Shown here piece by piece: positions 1 to 6,949 of a DNA stretch of 64,000 bases (its first letter is position 1; every line of letters starts with the position of its first letter). The notes beneath the pieces are model-generated. The model saw only the letters and a program-made list of their open reading frames with translations. It did not search any database and was not told where the DNA came from. The DNA comes from Micromonospora sp. WMMA1363 (GTDB lineage: Bacteria; Actinomycetota; Actinomycetes; Mycobacteriales; Micromonosporaceae), in assembly GCF_030345795.1 (NCBI RefSeq), contig NZ_JAUALB010000001.1:3774001-3838000 (forward strand). The letters run 5' to 3'. The translations under genes were made by a program, and so were the position numbers.

Positions 1-934
1 GCGGCCCGAGCCGACGCCGCTCGCCGAACGCCGCGCACCGGATCGAGAGCACCCGGGCGCCGGTGTGCGCCGCGAACCGCCCGGCGCCCACCTCGTAGCC
101 GGCGGCGAGGCGTTCCACCTCGGCGGCGAAGCGGGACTTGCCGATCCCCGCTTCGGCGGTCATCAACAGCACCCGGGGCTCACCGCGGTCCACCACCTCG
201 GCGAGCCGGCCGGCCGCCCGCCCGATCTCGGTCTCCCGGCCGACGAAGGGCGCCTCGTCGCCGAGACCGGACCGGGTGCCCGGAGCGTCCAGCAGGCCCA
301 GCAGCTCGTACGCCTCGACCGGCTCGCGCTTGCCCTTCAGGCGCAACGGGCGCAGCGCCCGCCAGGACGCGACGTGCCGGGTGGCGGCAGCGGTCCGCGC
401 GCCGGCGTAGACCGCACCGACGGCGGCGGCGTCGGCCAGCCGGGCGGCGGTGTTGACGGTGTCGCCGATGACCGTGTACTCGATGGCCGCCTGGATGCCG
501 GCGATCACGTCTCCGGTGTTCAGGCCGACCCGCAGGCCGAGCGGCGCGCCGCCGCCCCGCTCGTCGTCGAGCACCCGGCGGACCGCCCGCTGCATGGACA
601 GCGCGGCGCGCACGGCCCGTTCGGCATCGTCCTCGTGGGCCACGGGCGCGCCGAAGACCGCCATGATCCCATCGCCGGTCAGCTTGTCCACGTGCCCGCC
701 GAAGGTCTTGACCGCGCCGGCCAGCGCCGCGAGCACCCGGTCGGTGACCGCGCCGACCCGCTCCGGGTCGAGGTCCTCCGACCAGGAGGTGAAGTCGGAC
801 AGGTCACCGAAGAGCACGGTGACCACCCGGCGCTCGGTGGCCGGAAGGGTCGCCGCGGCCGGCAGCGCGGCACCACAGTTGTGGCAGAACCGCGCCCCGG
901 GGACGGCGACGGTTCCACACACCGAGCAGGTCAC
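1..934 (-). CDS. Class III adenylate/guanylate cyclase with zinc ribbon and AAA ATPase (partial)
   Basis: This gene starts with GTG at 934 and runs off the left edge, so the C-terminus is missing. The visible protein begins with a double zinc ribbon (CSVCG, then CHNCG). A class III nucleotide cyclase domain follows, with the metal-binding segment VTVLFGDLSDFT, the segment DKLTGDGIMAVFG and the IGDTVNTAARL motif. Next comes an FVGRE segment and a P-loop-like AEAGIGKSR typical of the AAA_16 ATPase found in large cyclase/LuxR-like regulators. It presumably makes cAMP or cGMP under control of the ATPase part. The GTGA overlap with the upstream MBL-fold gene indicates translational coupling. The cyclase assignment is firm; the substrate and the rest of the architecture are unknown. 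Confidence 0.88.
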   Translation of the reverse strand, partial: MTCSVCGTVAVPGARFCHNCGAALPAAATLPATERRVVTVLFGDLSDFTSWSEDLDPERVGAVTDRVLAALAGAVKTFGGHVDKLTGDGIMAVFGAPVAHEDDAERAVRAALSMQRAVRRVLDDERGGGAPLGLRVGLNTGDVIAGIQAAIEYTVIGDTVNTAARLADAAAVGAVYAGARTAAATRHVASWRALRPLRLKGKREPVEAYELLGLLDAPGTRSGLGDEAPFVGRETEIGRAAGRLAEVVDRGEPRVLLMTAEAGIGKSRFAAEVERLAAGYEVGAGRFAAHTGARVLSIRCAAFGERRRLGP

Positions 935-1782
935 GTCTGCTCCAACCCCAGGTCGGCACCGCCGGATTCCCGGCCCAGGTCGGCACCGCCGGATTCCCGG
1001 CCCAGGTACTCCAACTGCGCCCGGACCGACCACTCCGCCGCCCACCACAACGAGCGGTCCACGTCCGCGTAGACGACCGCGACGACCTCGGTGGCGGTAT
1101 TGGCGCCAGCGTCGAGCGCGGCCCGCACCTGGTCCAGCCGGGCCCGCCGGTGGGCTAGGTAGAACTCCGCCGCGGCACCGCAGTCGGCCAACGCCGGGCC
1201 GTGCCCGGGCAGGGCCGGGATCCCGACGTACGTCGAGAGCAGTTCCAGGCTGGCCAGGTAGTCCCCGAGGTGCCCGTCCGGGTGGGCGACGACGGTGGTG
1301 CCACGGCCCAGAATGGTGTCGCCGGTGAGGACGACCTGCTCACCGGCGTAGCTGGCGAGGACGCAAACGGAGTCACTCGTGTGCCCGGGCGTCGGAACAA
1401 GCCGCAGCTCGATGCCGGGGATGGTGGGCGACGCGCCGGCGCCGACCGGCTCCGCGGCAATGGTGTGCGCCGCGTCGACGGCACGGACCGGCACCCCGCC
1501 GAGCAGGTCGTGCAGCCGCGTCGATCCGTCCGTGTGGTCCGGATGGCCATGGGTGATCAACACCAGCCCGACCGGCCGGTGCGCGGCGATCGCGGCGAGG
1601 TGCCCCTCGTCGGCCGGCCCCGGGTCGACCACGACAGCTGGCTCGCCGGGGACGGCCCGCAACACCCAGGTGTTCGTGCCGTCGAGCGTCATCGGCCCCG
1701 GGTTGGGCGCCCGCAGCAGCGTGACCCATCCCGGCAGTTCGTCCGCGAGAGCCGCCGCCGGTGCCGTGAAGTGCCCGCTCAT
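931..1782 (-). CDS. MBL-fold metallo-hydrolase (LACTB2-like)
   Basis: A 283-residue metallo-beta-lactamase-fold hydrolase. It has the metal-binding motif HGHPDHTDG (about residues 78-86), LTGDTILGRG further on, and a C-terminal PGHGP. Family members of this type hydrolyse thioesters or act as nucleases; the substrate cannot be read from sequence. The orthologous position in M. tuberculosis is Rv3677c, next to the RidA-like gene, as here. The C-terminus carries a duplicated nine-residue segment encoded by a 27-bp tandem repeat. The stop codon overlaps the GTG start of the downstream cyclase. Confidence 0.9.
   Translation of the reverse strand: MSGHFTAPAAALADELPGWVTLLRAPNPGPMTLDGTNTWVLRAVPGEPAVVVDPGPADEGHLAAIAAHRPVGLVLITHGHPDHTDGSTRLHDLLGGVPVRAVDAAHTIAAEPVGAGASPTIPGIELRLVPTPGHTSDSVCVLASYAGEQVVLTGDTILGRGTTVVAHPDGHLGDYLASLELLSTYVGIPALPGHGPALADCGAAAEFYLAHRRARLDQVRAALDAGANTATEVVAVVYADVDRSLWWAAEWSVRAQLEYLGRESGGADLGRESGGADLGLEQT
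950..1003 (-). repeat. 27-bp perfect tandem duplication inside the MBL hydrolase gene
   Basis: Positions 950-976 and 977-1003 are identical, adding nine residues (LGRESGGAD repeated) near the C-terminus in frame. This looks like a recent slippage duplication outside the catalytic core. Confidence 0.95.
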
Positions 1783-1810
1783 GGCTGAGATCGTACGACC
1801 CCGAGCGCCA

Positions 1811-1892
1811 CCCTCCGCGATCTTGCGCTGCTGACCCCCGCTTCATACCTATACAGGACCTGTGTCCGGACGAAACGCAAGATCGCGGAGGG
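1811..1892. repeat. 17-bp inverted repeat between ridA and the MBL gene
   Basis: The arms at 1811-1827 (CCCTCCGCGATCTTGCG) and 1876-1892 are perfect inverted copies separated by 48 nt. They lie in the gap between RidA and the MBL hydrolase on the coding strand. It could be a processing or termination hairpin, or a dispersed intergenic repeat of the host genome. Without the genome the two cannot be separated. Confidence 0.7.
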
Positions 1893-1899
1893 CAGGAGA

Positions 1900-2361
1900 C
1901 TAGGCGGAGACCTCGACGATCACCTCGACCTCGACCGGGGCGTCGAGCGGGAGCTCGGCCACGCCCACCGCGCTGCGGGCATGGCGGCCGGCTTCACCGA
2001 AGACGGCGCCGAACAAGTCAGACGCGCCGTTGATGACGGTGGGTTGGCCGGTGAATCCGGGGGCGCTGGCGACGAACCCGGTCAGCTTGACGACCTTGAC
2101 GACGTTCTCCAGACCCACCAGCGAGTCGATCGCGGCGAGCGCGTTGAGCGCGCACCGCCGTGCCAAGTCCTTGGCCTGGTCGGCGGAGACACCGGCGCCG
2201 ACCTTGCCGCTCGCCAGCAGCTTGCCCTCGGCCATCGGTAGCTGGCCGGAGACGTAGACGTGCTGACCGGACTGCACCGCCGGCACGTAACTGGCCACCG
2301 GGGGCACCACGTCGGGCAGCTCGTGCCCCAGCTCGGCGAGCTTCGCGTGCGGCCCGGTCAT
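1900..2361 (-). CDS. RidA family protein
   Basis: A 153-residue protein of the RidA/YjgF/YER057c family, which deaminates reactive enamines and imines released by PLP enzymes. Family features include VYVSGQLPM near residue 40, a central RRCALNALAAI helix and the C-terminal PVEVEVIVEVSA strand. The ATG at 2361 overlaps the DUF4177 stop (ATGA), which fixes this start although the frame is open further upstream. The longer N-terminus would read through DUF4177 in another frame and is rejected. It matches the Rv3678c position in the mycobacterial gene order. Confidence 0.9.
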   Translation of the reverse strand: MTGPHAKLAELGHELPDVVPPVASYVPAVQSGQHVYVSGQLPMAEGKLLASGKVGAGVSADQAKDLARRCALNALAAIDSLVGLENVVKVVKLTGFVASAPGFTGQPTVINGASDLFGAVFGEAGRHARSAVGVAELPLDAPVEVEVIVEVSA

Positions 2362-2513
2362 GCCTTCGCCCGCTTCAGGTAGGCGACGAGCTGCTCCGGG
2401 TTCGGGCCGGGAACCACGGACACCAGTTCCCAGCCGTCCTCGCCCCAGTTGTCGAGGATCTGCTTGGTCGCGTGGACCAGCAGCGGGACCGTGGCATATT
2501 CCCACTTCTGCAT
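2358..2513 (-). CDS. DUF4177 small protein
   Basis: A 51-residue protein starting MQKWEYATVPLLVH with the family-typical segment NWGEDGWELVSVVPGP. The function is unknown. The length and position (just upstream of ridA, with an ATGA overlap) match Rv3678A of M. tuberculosis. The start at 2513 is chosen because upstream in-frame residues show no family similarity. Confidence 0.88.
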   Translation of the reverse strand: MQKWEYATVPLLVHATKQILDNWGEDGWELVSVVPGPNPEQLVAYLKRAKA

Positions 2514-2560
2514 CGCTGGAAGGCTCTCTTTCCTGGAGTGCGGCTCTTTCCAGGCACAGC

Positions 2561-3031
2561 CTACGGTCCGGTCGCCGACCGGGTCACAGGACGCTGCTCC
2601 GGAGCCGCCGGCACGTCGCCGCACGGGCCGCCGTGATCGTACGGCTGGGGGCAGCGGGACCGGTCGGGCAGCGGGAGGTCGCAGAACACGCGATGCCGGT
2701 TGTTCTGGTCATCGGCGGTGGAGACGGTGGTCTCCCCCGCGTCGACCTCGCCGAGGAAGCTCAGCGAGGTCGCGATCGTGCCCGCCATGGCGGTGGCCAC
2801 GGCCAGGTCGGCGACCCGGATCGGCAGGTGCACCACGTACCCCGGCCCGTCCTCGTCCCGCGGCCGGTCCGCGGTCTGGGCGAGGACGCGCACGACGTCG
2901 AAGGGCTCGGCGAACCGCCGGTACGACCGCTCGTTGATGGGCAGCCCGCCACCCTCGCCGCCACCCGGCCCAACCGGCCGCCGGGCCGCCGGTGGGAAGT
3001 CGATCCGAGGGGTGTTCTCCACGTCGCGCAT
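2561..3031 (-). CDS. Conserved hypothetical protein
   Basis: A 156-residue protein with no domain I recognise. The N-terminus is Pro/Gly-rich; the middle (residues 40-110) looks like a mixed alpha/beta fold with a hydrophobic segment around VADLAVATAMAGTIATSLSF. It is co-directional with the DUF4177-RidA-MBL-cyclase series and may head that transcription unit. Codon use is typical of the neighbours, which supports real coding. Confidence 0.65.
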   Translation of the reverse strand: MRDVENTPRIDFPPAARRPVGPGGGEGGGLPINERSYRRFAEPFDVVRVLAQTADRPRDEDGPGYVVHLPIRVADLAVATAMAGTIATSLSFLGEVDAGETTVSTADDQNNRHRVFCDLPLPDRSRCPQPYDHGGPCGDVPAAPEQRPVTRSATGP

Positions 3032-3169
3032 ACCCTGCCTCCGGCCGTCCTACCTGGTCGATTCCTCACCTGCCGGTCCGGCCCCGCCCTGGCCGGAGTC
3101 CCGCATCGGTGAAAGGTAGGACGGACCCAGGGTCCCACCAATAAGACGCGCGGGCATGGACCATGACAA

Positions 3170-3183
3170 GTCACATATGTGAC
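3170..3183. promoter_or_regulatory. 14-bp perfect palindrome GTCACATATGTGAC in a divergent intergenic region
   Basis: The gap 3032-3371 separates the minus-strand conserved gene from the plus-strand membrane protein gene and holds no supported gene. It contains this perfect palindrome. The half site TCACA resembles a CRP half site, but in the opposite order to the TGTGA-N6-TCACA consensus, so CRP binding is only a guess. The position, between divergent genes, suits a shared operator. Confidence 0.5.
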
Positions 3184-3371
3184 AGCCCCCCGGCAGGAAA
3201 GCTGATCGCGGCCGCCAGACGGAGCCCGTCCCGTCCGCAGGTGACCCGGCCACGGGACCGGCTCCGCGCGGCGCCGCCGGACCGGCCGCTACCCTTCCCG
3301 TCGAAACGGGCGGGCCATCGCGACCACGCCGACGGTCCGCCCAGTCGGCGCCAGTCCCAGCCGGGGGAACG

Positions 3372-3974
3372 ATGACCCAACCACACAGCGGCGGTCCGAC
3401 CGGATCACCGACCAGTCAGCCGGACACCCCGGCCGAGTCGATCGCGGCCATCCCCTCGGTTCCGCGCCAGGTCCAGTCGGCGACCTCGTCGCCGGCCGTC
3501 GGGTCGCCGCACCAGAACGCGGGGGCGCCCCGGCGCAAGCGGGGCGCACTGGTCGCGTCGGTGGCGCTGGCAGTGATCCTGGTCTTGGGCGCCAGCGGCG
3601 GCGTCGTGGCGTTCCTGACCCTGCGTACCGCCGAGAACGGTACGGGCGCACAGGAGCCGACGGCGGCGGTCGAGGCGTTCCTCACCGCCGTCTACCGGGA
3701 TCGCGACGCCGACCGCGCGGCCGCCCTGGTGTGCTCCGCCGCGCGGGACGACGAAAAGATCGTGGCCAAGGTCGCCGAGGTGGAGAAGTATGCCGCCAAT
3801 TACCGGAATCCGCGTTTCCGGTGGAGCACGCCCCGAATCGACAACCAGACCGGCGACCGGGCGACGGTCACCACCAAGGTGACCATGACCACCGCGGACG
3901 AGAAGATCGCCGACCTGCCGCTGCGCTTCACCGTGATCAGGAAGTCGGGTTGGTGGGTCTGCGAGGTCGGCTGA
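3372..3974 (+). CDS. Membrane-anchored Rv0361-like protein
   Basis: A 200-residue protein. Residues 1-55 are Pro/Ser/Thr-rich and cytoplasmic. RRKRG precedes one transmembrane segment (about residues 59-82). The extracytoplasmic part resembles the NTF2/DUF4878-like fold (AAVEAFLTAVYRDRDADRAAALVC ... GWWVCEVG). Two cysteines, near residue 118 and at the C-terminus, could form a disulfide. Proteins of this build are common in actinobacteria and are usually thought to be envelope components without known catalysis. The gene lies 26 bp upstream of the ATPase pair. Confidence 0.75.
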   Translation: MTQPHSGGPTGSPTSQPDTPAESIAAIPSVPRQVQSATSSPAVGSPHQNAGAPRRKRGALVASVALAVILVLGASGGVVAFLTLRTAENGTGAQEPTAAVEAFLTAVYRDRDADRAAALVCSAARDDEKIVAKVAEVEKYAANYRNPRFRWSTPRIDNQTGDRATVTTKVTMTTADEKIADLPLRFTVIRKSGWWVCEVG

Positions 3975-4000
3975 TCGCCCGACCTGGTTAGGCTCGACGG

Positions 4001-4978
4001 GTGGGAGCAGCGAGCGGACAGGACGAGCCGGCCGGCGCGCAGTGGCCGGGTCGCCTCCACGTGGTGACCGGCAAGGGCGGCACCGGCAAGACGAGCGTGG
4101 CTGCGGCGCTGGCCCTGGCGCTGGCCGCTGGCGGCCAGCGCACACTGCTGGTCGAGGTCGAGGGGCGCCAGGGCATCGCCCAGCTCTTCGGTGCCGACCC
4201 GTTCCCGTACGCCGAGCGGCACCTGACCGACGCCCCCGACGGCGGCGAGGTGCGGGTCCTCGCGGTGGACGCGGAGGAGGCCCTGCTCGAATACCTGGAC
4301 ATGTTCTACAAGCTGGGCGGGGCTGGTCGGGCGCTGCGCAAGCTCGGCGCCATCGACTTCGCCACCACCATCGCCCCCGGCCTGCGCGATGTGCTGCTCA
4401 CCGGCAAGGTCAAGGAGGCCACCACCCGCACCCTCGGCCAGCGGCGGGCGTACGACGCGGTGGTGCTGGACGCACCGCCCACCGGGCGGATCGGCCGCTT
4501 CCTGAACGTGACCGCCGAGACCGCTCGGCTCGCCCGGGTCGGCCCGATCAAGACCCAGAGCGAGGGCGTCGCCACGCTGCTGCGGTCACCGACGACCGCC
4601 GTGCACGTGGTGACGCTGCTGGAGGAGATGCCGGTCCAGGAGACGGTCGACGCGATCGCCGAGCTGACCTCGCTCGGCTTCCCGGTCGGGCGGGTGATCG
4701 TCAATGCCGCCCGGCCACCGCTGCCGGTCGGGCAGGCGGTCACCGCGGCCGAGCTGGCCCGTGGGCTGCGCGCCGCCGGGCTGTCCGCCGACGAGCGGAC
4801 CGTCACCGGGCTGACCGCGGAGGCGCGCGACCAGGTCGTCCGACGCGAGCTGGAGGACTCGCTGCGGACCGACCTGGTGGAGCTGGGGCGCCCCCTGGTC
4901 GAGCTGCCGCTGTTGCCCGACGGGGTGGACCGGGCCGGGCTGGACCGGCTGGCCGAGGCGCTCGTCCGGGCGGATTGA
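4001..4978 (+). CDS. ArsA/Get3-like ATPase, first subunit (BagA-like)
   Basis: A 325-residue ATPase with a GTG start. The deviant Walker A is GKGGTGKT (residues 24-31) and the Walker B-like segment is VVLDAPPTGR (Asp157). It belongs to the ArsA/Get3 (SIMIBI) class. In mycobacteria the equivalent Rv3679 forms a hetero-complex with Rv3680, described as bacterial Get3-like proteins. Arsenite-binding cysteines of true ArsA are not seen, so an arsenite pump role is unlikely. It is followed at short distance by a second paralogue on the same strand. Confidence 0.88.
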   Translation: MGAASGQDEPAGAQWPGRLHVVTGKGGTGKTSVAAALALALAAGGQRTLLVEVEGRQGIAQLFGADPFPYAERHLTDAPDGGEVRVLAVDAEEALLEYLDMFYKLGGAGRALRKLGAIDFATTIAPGLRDVLLTGKVKEATTRTLGQRRAYDAVVLDAPPTGRIGRFLNVTAETARLARVGPIKTQSEGVATLLRSPTTAVHVVTLLEEMPVQETVDAIAELTSLGFPVGRVIVNAARPPLPVGQAVTAAELARGLRAAGLSADERTVTGLTAEARDQVVRRELEDSLRTDLVELGRPLVELPLLPDGVDRAGLDRLAEALVRAD

Positions 4979-5035
4979 CTCACACCGCCCGTCGGGGCGG
5001 ACGCACGGCATGAGCCGGCCCGATACGCTCGATTG

Positions 5036-6184
5036 GTGCCTTCCGACAACGTGGCGCCGCCGCTGGACGTCGACCGGATCCTCGCCGATCCGGGCGTACG
5101 GATCGTGGTCTGCTGCGGAGCGGGCGGGGTGGGCAAGACGACCACCGCCGCCGCGCTCGCGCTGCGGGCCGCGGAGGAGCACGGCCGACGTGCGGTCGTG
5201 CTCACCATCGATCCGGCCCGCCGGCTGGCCCAGTCGCTCGGGCTGACCGAGCTGGACAACACCCCGCGCCAGGTCAAGGGGATCGACGTGGAGGCCAGCG
5301 GCGGCGAGTTGCACGCCATGATGCTCGACATGAAGCGCACCTTCGACGACGTGGTGCTCCAGCACACCGATCCGGCGAAGGCGGCGGAGATCTTCGCCAA
5401 CCCGTTCTACGCGGCCATGAGTTCCACCTTCGCCGGCACGCAGGAGTACATGGCGATGGAGAAGCTCGGGCAGCTGCACGCGCGGGGCGAGTGGGACCTG
5501 ATCGTGGTGGACACCCCGCCGTCCCGCTCGGCACTGGACTTCCTCGACGCGCCGGCCCGGCTCTCCCGCTTCCTGGACGGGCGGATGCTGCGGCTGTTGC
5601 TCGCGCCGGCGCGTACCGGCGGCCGGAGCATGTTCACCTTCGTCACCGCCGGCTTCGGGATGTTCTCGAGGGTCGTGCAGCGGGTGCTGGGCGCCCAACT
5701 GCTGACCGACCTGTCCGGCTTCGTCGCGGCACTCGACTCGATGTTCGGCGGCTTCCGGCAGCGGGCGGAGCAGACGTACCGCATCCTGCAGGCCCGAGAG
5801 ACGGCGTTTCTGCTGGTCGCGGCGCCGGAGCCGGACGCCGTCCGGGAGGCCGCGTATTTCGCGGGGCGGTTACGGGAGGAGCAGATGCCGCTGGCCGGCT
5901 TGGTGCTCAACCGGGTCCACCGGCCGGCCGTGGCGGAACTCGACGCGGCCGAGAGCCTGGCCGCCGCCGAGCGACTGGCCGGGATGGGCGGCCACGAGGG
6001 CACCGTCGAGGTGCTGCGAGCCCACGCCGCACTGGCCCAGTTGGCGGTACGCGAGCAGCGGGTGGCCGCGCGGTTCACCGAGGCATTCCCGACCGTGCCC
6101 GCGGTTTCGGTCAGCGCACAACCCGCCGACGTGCACGACGTCGACGGGCTGCGGACGATCGGTGCGGCGATCAGCCGCGGGTGA
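5036..6184 (+). CDS. ArsA/Get3-like ATPase, second subunit (BagB-like)
   Basis: A 382-residue paralogue of the preceding ATPase. Walker A is GAGGVGKT (residues 28-35), followed by LTIDPARRLAQSLG, with the second motif IVVDTPPSRSALDF (Asp159). The GTG at 5036 is preferred over the adjoining TTG. In M. tuberculosis the partner is Rv3680, and the pair plus whiB4 and ponA2 stay together, as here. The role is probably nucleotide-dependent client handling at the membrane; the client is unknown. Confidence 0.87.
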   Translation: MPSDNVAPPLDVDRILADPGVRIVVCCGAGGVGKTTTAAALALRAAEEHGRRAVVLTIDPARRLAQSLGLTELDNTPRQVKGIDVEASGGELHAMMLDMKRTFDDVVLQHTDPAKAAEIFANPFYAAMSSTFAGTQEYMAMEKLGQLHARGEWDLIVVDTPPSRSALDFLDAPARLSRFLDGRMLRLLLAPARTGGRSMFTFVTAGFGMFSRVVQRVLGAQLLTDLSGFVAALDSMFGGFRQRAEQTYRILQARETAFLLVAAPEPDAVREAAYFAGRLREEQMPLAGLVLNRVHRPAVAELDAAESLAAAERLAGMGGHEGTVEVLRAHAALAQLAVREQRVAARFTEAFPTVPAVSVSAQPADVHDVDGLRTIGAAISRG

Positions 6185-6224
6185 CCGGGCCGGTCGAGGC
6201 GCCGGCCAACGGACGCCGGCTGGC

Positions 6225-6545
6225 TCAGCCGACGGTTGCGGCCAGGACCTTGTCCTTGTCGGCCTTCTCCTTGGCGTTCTTTCGCATCGCGGCCTCGAAC
6301 ATCTTTCGCCAGCTCGTGACCTGCGGGTGGCGGCGCAGCAGGGCCCGGCGTTCGCGTTCGGTCATGCCACCCCACACCCCGAACTCGATCCGGTTGTCCA
6401 GCGCGTCGGCCAGGCATTCGTAGCGGACTGGGCAGCTTCGGCAGATCCGCTTCGCCACGTTCTGTTCGGCGCCCTGTACGAACAACGCGTCCGGGTCCCC
6501 GTTCTGACATGCCGCCAGCGACGGCCAGTCAGTGATCATGCCCAT
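6225..6545 (-). CDS. whiB4: WhiB family redox-sensing regulator (WhiB4-like)
   Basis: A 106-residue WhiB protein. Four cysteines (13, 35, 38, 44) form the [4Fe-4S] ligand set, with CX2CX5C at 35-44, followed by the family signature GVWGG (56-60) and a basic C-terminal tail. ATG at 6545 is chosen because AGGGGGG lies about 10 nt upstream; the longer open frame has no WhiB similarity. The symbol rests on conserved order (Rv3681c between the ATPase pair and ponA2), so orthology is inferred rather than proven. It is transcribed away from ponA2. Confidence 0.88.
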   Translation of the reverse strand: MGMITDWPSLAACQNGDPDALFVQGAEQNVAKRICRSCPVRYECLADALDNRIEFGVWGGMTERERRALLRRHPQVTSWRKMFEAAMRKNAKEKADKDKVLAATVG

Positions 6546-6949
6546 CTGTACACGTCCCCCCTTGCAGTAACTACCGACCCCTTCGCGGACCAGCCGGCAA
6601 TTCCCCCCGGTCGCCCGGCCGGCCTTCCCCAAGGCCGCGCGGACGACATGTGGCACTGTCGCCACCCCCATCATGCTCTGTAGTTGGATGATTACGCAAC
6701 GTTGTCGGCGAAATCCATCATTCTGGACACTCCCGGCTTCCCGGACTCTCGGCCGCCGGGTTACCCCGCCCAGGAACGCGAAAACGCTGCGCACCCTCCC
6801 CGCACGGAGGAGACTCGGGCCGGGGTCCACGCAACCTCACACCAGGGACCGTGCGTTTAGCACAACGAGGTCGACGCGCGCAGGAAATGGGGAAAAGACG
6901 CCCGCGCGCCCCTCGATGCCTGTTCGCGTACCCTGTCGAGGTGACCTGG
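6546..6949. other. Divergent intergenic region whiB4-ponA2
   Basis: These 404 bases carry the promoters of two divergent genes. I see no additional gene and no clear consensus promoter. The whiB Shine-Dalgarno is at the left end; GAGGTG five to six bases before 6950 serves the PBP gene. Confidence 0.6.

Noticed and set aside
1..934. Cyclase at the left edge as the missing partner of the Pycsar-like effector
   Set aside because: It is a class III cyclase in a conserved chromosomal block about 20 kb from the element, with zinc ribbon and AAA domain unlike PycC; no link visible.
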